Source of the DNA: an uncultured Alphaproteobacteria bacterium | GTDB taxonomy: Bacteria; Pseudomonadota; Alphaproteobacteria; Rickettsiales; Midichloriaceae | Direction: 5' to 3' | Assembly (NCBI GenBank): GCA_903860855.1 | Contig: CAIOSF010000104.1 | Coordinates: forward strand, 1 to 16,531 | DNA: 16,531 nucleotides | Shown: in pieces, positions 13,216 to 16,531 of the stretch | Layout: each line of letters begins with the position of its first letter | How positions within the stretch are numbered: the stretch's first letter is position 1 | Translations under genes and position numbers: made by a program | The notes under the pieces: generated by a model | Databases searched by the model: none | Seen by the model: only the letters and a program-made list of their open reading frames with translations | What the model was told of the DNA's origin: nothing

Positions 13216-15678
13216 TCAGAAGACTTCAAGTAACTGTCTGAACAGCTCCCGAATCGTTGTCACTCCTTTAGCCGATGCTGCGTACAATGTCTGTAGGAAC
13301 ATGACGGAACCAAGTTGAGCGTCCAAGTTTACGCCAGTTTCTGAGTCTATCTGACCACTCACTCCTTGCATTTTATTACTTAAACTAGCTAATTCTTCAT
13401 CTTTGGCTATGGTCTTAGCATTATGGACTCCCACGACTTGAATTGCATAGTCTTTAAGGGTAATATCGGCCTCTGGTATGTCACGAGTTCTATCAAAATG
13501 TATAGGTCTTGCACCCAAGGCCTGAAACTCTCCAACCAATTCAGTTCCACCGACTCCAACACCATAATATAAACTTGGCGTACTATTATAAAGAACGCCA
13601 ACTCTATACTCTTCTGCTTTGTTCATCGATATGTGATTGGGATCCAATACTATGTCTTCTCTCACCCTCATGGAAATAGCGGAACAAATCTCTCCTTCAA
13701 TATCGCATTCAGTATGGAATAGATTATTCATTCTAAATGATTGAGCGAATCCCTGTCCGACTAAGGCATGTTGATAGAAATCAACGCTAGTAATGAGGCT
13801 ATCACGCTGGTCTAGTACGATTCTTGCGCCATCTGTGGTTGATAAACTCAGAAAACCCTTTTGATTGGGACTGGTTACATCCACATCGCCATCTCCGGCC
13901 ATAGAGGCAGATAGTATACTACTAGATCGCGTGGAGCTGATGATATGAGCTGTGTTGCTTGTGTCATTCGCTATGCTATCAACCGAAAACCTTTTGTTGA
14001 TGATTCCGTTGATATTGCCCATTTCTACTGGCGTTGGTTCTTGAATCTCATACGCTAGGGTTAGGGTATTGCTCTTGCCGTTCACAATCGTCTTAACATC
14101 CATCTGAACCGTATAGGGATATCCAGTGGTGGCCAAGCCATTTAAACGTATAACCGAACCGTCCTTATCTATGGTGCGAACATGTTCGCCATTTTGGAAT
14201 GAGTAATTTTTTGGAAATGTTATAGGAGAACCGGCACCATCGGTTAATGTAACCGGAGCGCCGCCAGTAGCGTTTACCCTTATGGCCTGTATACCAAGAT
14301 CCATGCTATTAACATCCTTTAGATCTGAATAGGCCCAAGCATCAAGATTTAAATCAAGATTACCAGTTGCCCCTCCTGCGACCACACCAAGCTTAAGGTC
14401 ATAAAACCCGTTAAAAGCTACTCTTGTACCAGAAGAAGCCGTTTCAAAATGTTGATTTATCTCATCAATCAATGCTTGCATATTAAAGTTACCTGGACCT
14501 TGGCCAGATCTAAATGCTCCTAAATCAAGCTGAAGTGCTGGTATGTAATCCCTACCAGATGACGCAATCATAGGATTGCCTTCACCGTCAACCACAGTAA
14601 GCATCATAGAGCCGTTTCCAGCGATTCTAGTAGCTAACGTTGATGGCATCTCTGAGATTAGATAGGTAGTGGGCATGGCGCCAACTCCCTTATTATGTAT
14701 CTGATTCACCGACTGAGCGACGTTAGTTGCCAACTGATCAATATTCTTTATTATAGCAGGAAAGTACGTGTCTCTCACATGAAGCAATCCCGCTAATGTC
14801 CCACTAGAGAGATAGTGGGTGACGCTATCGCTCTTGCCACCGTAAACCATAGGAACCTTTTGTCTAAGCTGACTTGATTCATCATACATTTTAATATAGA
14901 TAGGATTCACTCCCCTCTCTTCTATAAATGTCTCAATATTATTAGCTGGCGTATATTCCAACTGAAACAATGACCTGCCGACCAACTGATAATCGGCGTC
15001 TTTTGCTTTGACATTTAGAATACCATCTTTATCAAAATAATGCCTTACAGGTATGAACTCAGATAACAAACGCAATGTCCCTCTTATGGCATCTTCGGTT
15101 TGAGCATAAGAGATCGTTCCCTTTGCTTGGGTAAGAAGTGACGAGCCCAGCTGCCTTAAATCCGATAGGTATGAGTTGACAGTAACAATACCGGTTTTTA
15201 TTTGCTGATCAGCCTCAAATCTTTTTTTTTCAAGAAAAAATGCTATATCGCTTATGGTATTGGCTAAGTGCTTCGCACTGTCCACCATGCGTATTCTCGT
15301 CGATGGATTAGATGGATCCAACCCCATTTCATCTATGCCATTGAAGAATTTGGTCAGAGCCTGAACTATACCAGAATCATCATCAGGCTTGGCAATAGTA
15401 TCTTGTAATTCCTTATAATAGGCCGATATTGTCTCTGACATAGAAACATCAGAATTAAGCCCTAGCAGCTTATCTTCCAGAAATTGATCAACTTTGCTCA
15501 AGATCTCATCTATCTTCACCCCATTCGGAGTATTACCAGAGACTCCGGCCGATATTATAACCCTCTTCTCTGTATAGTTTGGAGTATTGGCATTGGCTAT
15601 ATTGTGCATGCACACGTCTACCCTAGCCTTAGCCGTCTCCATGCCACTGCTTGCTATTTTTAGGCCTATATCTGCCAT
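13216..15678 (-). CDS. flgK: Flagellar hook-associated protein 1 FlgK
   Basis: FlgK caps the hook and forms the first hook-filament junction ring with FlgL; it is exported by the flagellar type III system without a cleaved signal. The N-terminus is canonical for rod/hook proteins (IASSGMETAKARVDVCMHNI, then ANANTPNYTEKRV), and FNGIDEMGLDPSNPSTR matches the conserved D1 region. The C-terminus GVNLDAQLGSVMFLQTLYAA then TTIRELFRQLLEVF is the paired D0 helix. At 820 residues it is far longer than typical FlgK (about 450-700); the excess lies in the variable central domains (about 330-650), which are exposed on the assembled structure. AAAGGA three bases before the ATG is a Shine-Dalgarno with short spacing. 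flgL follows downstream. Confidence 0.93.
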   Translation of the reverse strand: MADIGLKIASSGMETAKARVDVCMHNIANANTPNYTEKRVIISAGVSGNTPNGVKIDEILSKVDQFLEDKLLGLNSDVSMSETISAYYKELQDTIAKPDDDSGIVQALTKFFNGIDEMGLDPSNPSTRIRMVDSAKHLANTISDIAFFLEKKRFEADQQIKTGIVTVNSYLSDLRQLGSSLLTQAKGTISYAQTEDAIRGTLRLLSEFIPVRHYFDKDGILNVKAKDADYQLVGRSLFQLEYTPANNIETFIEERGVNPIYIKMYDESSQLRQKVPMVYGGKSDSVTHYLSSGTLAGLLHVRDTYFPAIIKNIDQLATNVAQSVNQIHNKGVGAMPTTYLISEMPSTLATRIAGNGSMMLTVVDGEGNPMIASSGRDYIPALQLDLGAFRSGQGPGNFNMQALIDEINQHFETASSGTRVAFNGFYDLKLGVVAGGATGNLDLNLDAWAYSDLKDVNSMDLGIQAIRVNATGGAPVTLTDGAGSPITFPKNYSFQNGEHVRTIDKDGSVIRLNGLATTGYPYTVQMDVKTIVNGKSNTLTLAYEIQEPTPVEMGNINGIINKRFSVDSIANDTSNTAHIISSTRSSSILSASMAGDGDVDVTSPNQKGFLSLSTTDGARIVLDQRDSLITSVDFYQHALVGQGFAQSFRMNNLFHTECDIEGEICSAISMRVREDIVLDPNHISMNKAEEYRVGVLYNSTPSLYYGVGVGGTELVGEFQALGARPIHFDRTRDIPEADITLKDYAIQVVGVHNAKTIAKDEELASLSNKMQGVSGQIDSETGVNLDAQLGSVMFLQTLYAASAKGVTTIRELFRQLLEVF

Positions 15679-15716
15679 AGATCCTTTCGTTTTATCTATA
15701 TGAATACGCTGACTGT

Positions 15717-15745
15717 ATCATAATTGTTTTAGAAAAATTACACAA
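15717..15745 (-). promoter_or_regulatory. Possible promoter of flgK-flgL
   Basis: On the minus strand TTGTGT (15745-15740) and TATGAT (15722-15717) are 17 bases apart, upstream of the flgK start. This resembles a sigma-70-type promoter; I see no sigma-54 or sigma-28 consensus here. Confidence 0.35.
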
Positions 15746-15773
15746 TCATCTTGTTTTGACTGGTGGGCAAAGG

Positions 15774-15890
15774 CTAGGAAGGAAATTGGATTCCGCTCTT
15801 GGTCATCTGATTTTGAACTGCCTCCTGCAGCCCGTTAACCCTTACCATCTCCCATAGCGAAGGCGACCGGTGGGAAGGTAGGGTGATCAT
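15774..15890 (-). other. Small ORF or structured GC-rich patch upstream of flgK
   Basis: A 38-codon frame from ATG at 15890 to TAG at 15774 (it starts MITLPSHRSPSLWEMVRVN) lies in a patch clearly richer in GC than its surroundings. It has no clear Shine-Dalgarno and no family that I recognise. The DNA at about 15846-15880 also forms an imperfect stem (ACC and TCCCA against TGGGA and GGT). It may be a gene remnant, a repeat fragment or a small RNA; none of these can be proven here. Confidence 0.25.
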
Positions 15891-16270
15891 TGTATATTTT
15901 CAGAAGAATAGCAGTTTGATACTATCACGGTACACTTCTATGCTTTGCTTAGGAGAGGAAGGCATGGCCGTATCGCCTCAGTTTGGAGTGTGGTTATGCT
16001 AGGGTTGCTAATCTCAGTAAGCTTTTTTATGGATATAAGAATCTTGTAATAACTTGAGAATAAGGATAAATACGGATGTGGCAAAAACTGGAGTAGATTA
16101 TGCTGGAATTACGCCATCATAGGCGAGTGCATTGGTCATGCGACACCACCAAGATGCCTGCGACGACGATGCTCAATACAAACTTGACAAGTGGCAGGAA
16201 GCATATCAGTATTTAGGACGGATATCTAGCTTTATCAGATCACATTGCTCATCCTTTGATCCATAGCAAT

Positions 16271-16291
16271 GTATCAATAGTCTATTGATAC
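16271..16291. promoter_or_regulatory. Perfect 21-base dyad, operator-like
   Basis: GTATCAATAG (16271-16280) and CTATTGATAC (16282-16291) are exact complements around a single base. The loop is too small for a full RNA hairpin, which favours a dimeric DNA-binding protein site. It lies 36 bases before a candidate -35 box and 131 bases before the start codon at 16422. Confidence 0.5.
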
Positions 16292-16327
16292 TACCCATGC
16301 TCGGGCAAATACCGAAGAATTATCGTA

Positions 16328-16355
16328 TTGTGCCAATTAATAAATGAAGTATAGT
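16328..16355 (+). promoter_or_regulatory. Possible promoter of the gene at 16422
   Basis: TTGTGC and TATAGT are separated by 16 bases, upstream of a start codon with a strong ribosome binding site and downstream of the dyad at 16271-16291. Confidence 0.35.
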
Positions 16356-16421
16356 CAAAAAGTTTTAAGATAACCAGGACCTACCAATTGTTTCTTAAGC
16401 AAAAAATTAGAAGGAGTGTCA

Positions 16422-16531
16422 ATGCGCCTTCTTAATATCATTCCCTTTGTCATCACAATTACCACTTCGATCGTTGTCAGAGCAGCCGCCCTCGGCCGCT
16501 TCTACTTCTATAGTGGAATGCATTATACCAA
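16422..16531 (+). CDS. Start of an unidentified exported or membrane-anchored protein (partial)
   Basis: AGAAGGAG (16409-16416) stands five bases before an ATG and is the best Shine-Dalgarno in the window. The frame stays open to the window edge for 36 codons. The product starts MRLLNIIPFVITITTSIVV, a hydrophobic segment of about 15 residues after one Arg, followed by RAAALGRFYFYSG: an N-terminal signal or membrane anchor. It is divergent from flgK. Small signal-anchor proteins of motility clusters (MotE-like) can begin this way, but the visible part is too short to identify. Confidence 0.55.
   Translation, partial: MRLLNIIPFVITITTSIVVRAAALGRFYFYSGMHYT

Larger units (their letters stand above)
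15891..16421. other. Gene-poor stretch upstream of the flagellar genes
   Basis: About 530 bases without a credible coding frame on either strand. The only strong structure is the dyad at 16271-16291. A possible plus-strand promoter, TTGTGC (16328-16333) and TATAGT (16350-16355) with 16 bases between, lies about 70 bases before the gene at 16422. Confidence 0.5.

Noticed and set aside
15855..15872. GCGAAGGCGAC resembling a 16S rRNA segment
   Set aside because: The match is only about 11 bases, and the surroundings do not resemble 16S rRNA.
16519..16531. ATTATACCA at the window edge as a fourth repeat copy
   Set aside because: Only nine bases agree with the terminal repeat and the next base differs; too little to call.
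1..16531. CRISPR array, tRNA or rRNA genes
   Set aside because: No regularly spaced direct repeats, tRNA cloverleaf or rRNA-like stretches were seen by eye on either strand.

Overview
This window is an AT-rich stretch of a bacterial chromosome. It most resembles an intracellular or host-associated alphaproteobacterium of the Rickettsiales type, perhaps a flagellated Midichloriaceae-like symbiont. That placement is an inference. It rests on low GC, loose gene packing, several short repeat families with terminal inverted repeats, tandem TPR proteins, decayed or frameshifted genes, and a ribH-nusB pair beside diaminopimelate and flagellar genes. No rRNA, tRNA, CRISPR array or transposase gene was recognised.

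Layout, left to right. A 169-bp inverted-repeat element (42-210) precedes ribH and nusB on the plus strand (368-1570). Two TPR-protein loci follow on the minus strand. The promoter-distal one (1638-3096) is split into two reading frames with a third short frame at its 5' end; the promoter-proximal one (3158-3931) is intact and has a good sigma-70-type promoter. A second copy of the inverted-repeat element (4034-4197) abuts the end of dapE. dapE (4197-5351) and dapD (5547-6332), both minus strand, encode two steps of the succinylase route to diaminopimelate and lysine. A Kef-type cation:proton antiporter (6588-8309) diverges from dapD.

The region 8310-8727 has no gene but holds a TA-flanked 198-bp MITE-like element (8379-8576) with a nested hairpin. 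Next comes a hybrid sensor histidine kinase locus broken into four reading frames (8728-10871). The breaks lie at an 11-G tract followed by six T, at a seven-T tract inside the second membrane helix, and at G tracts just before the end of the ATPase domain. The pieces read as one protein: short N-terminus, membrane helix, extracytoplasmic sensor, second membrane helix, dimerisation/phosphoacceptor helix, HATPase_c and receiver.

On the minus strand after that are miaA (11047-11994), a shortened third copy of the 42-210 element (12046-12117), flgL (12132-13124) and a long flgK (13216-15678). The last 850 bases are mostly non-coding, with a perfect dyad at 16271-16291 and the start of a plus-strand gene with a strong ribosome binding site at 16422.

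Functionally the window mixes housekeeping (riboflavin, rRNA antitermination, DAP/lysine, tRNA modification), ion homeostasis, signalling and flagellar hook-filament junction proteins. Its most unusual aspects are the dispersed short inverted-repeat elements at gene boundaries and the repeated single-base frame breaks, most of them at homopolymers. These breaks could be real decay, phase variation or sequencing error; the sequence alone cannot decide. I did not find a convincing new multi-gene system.
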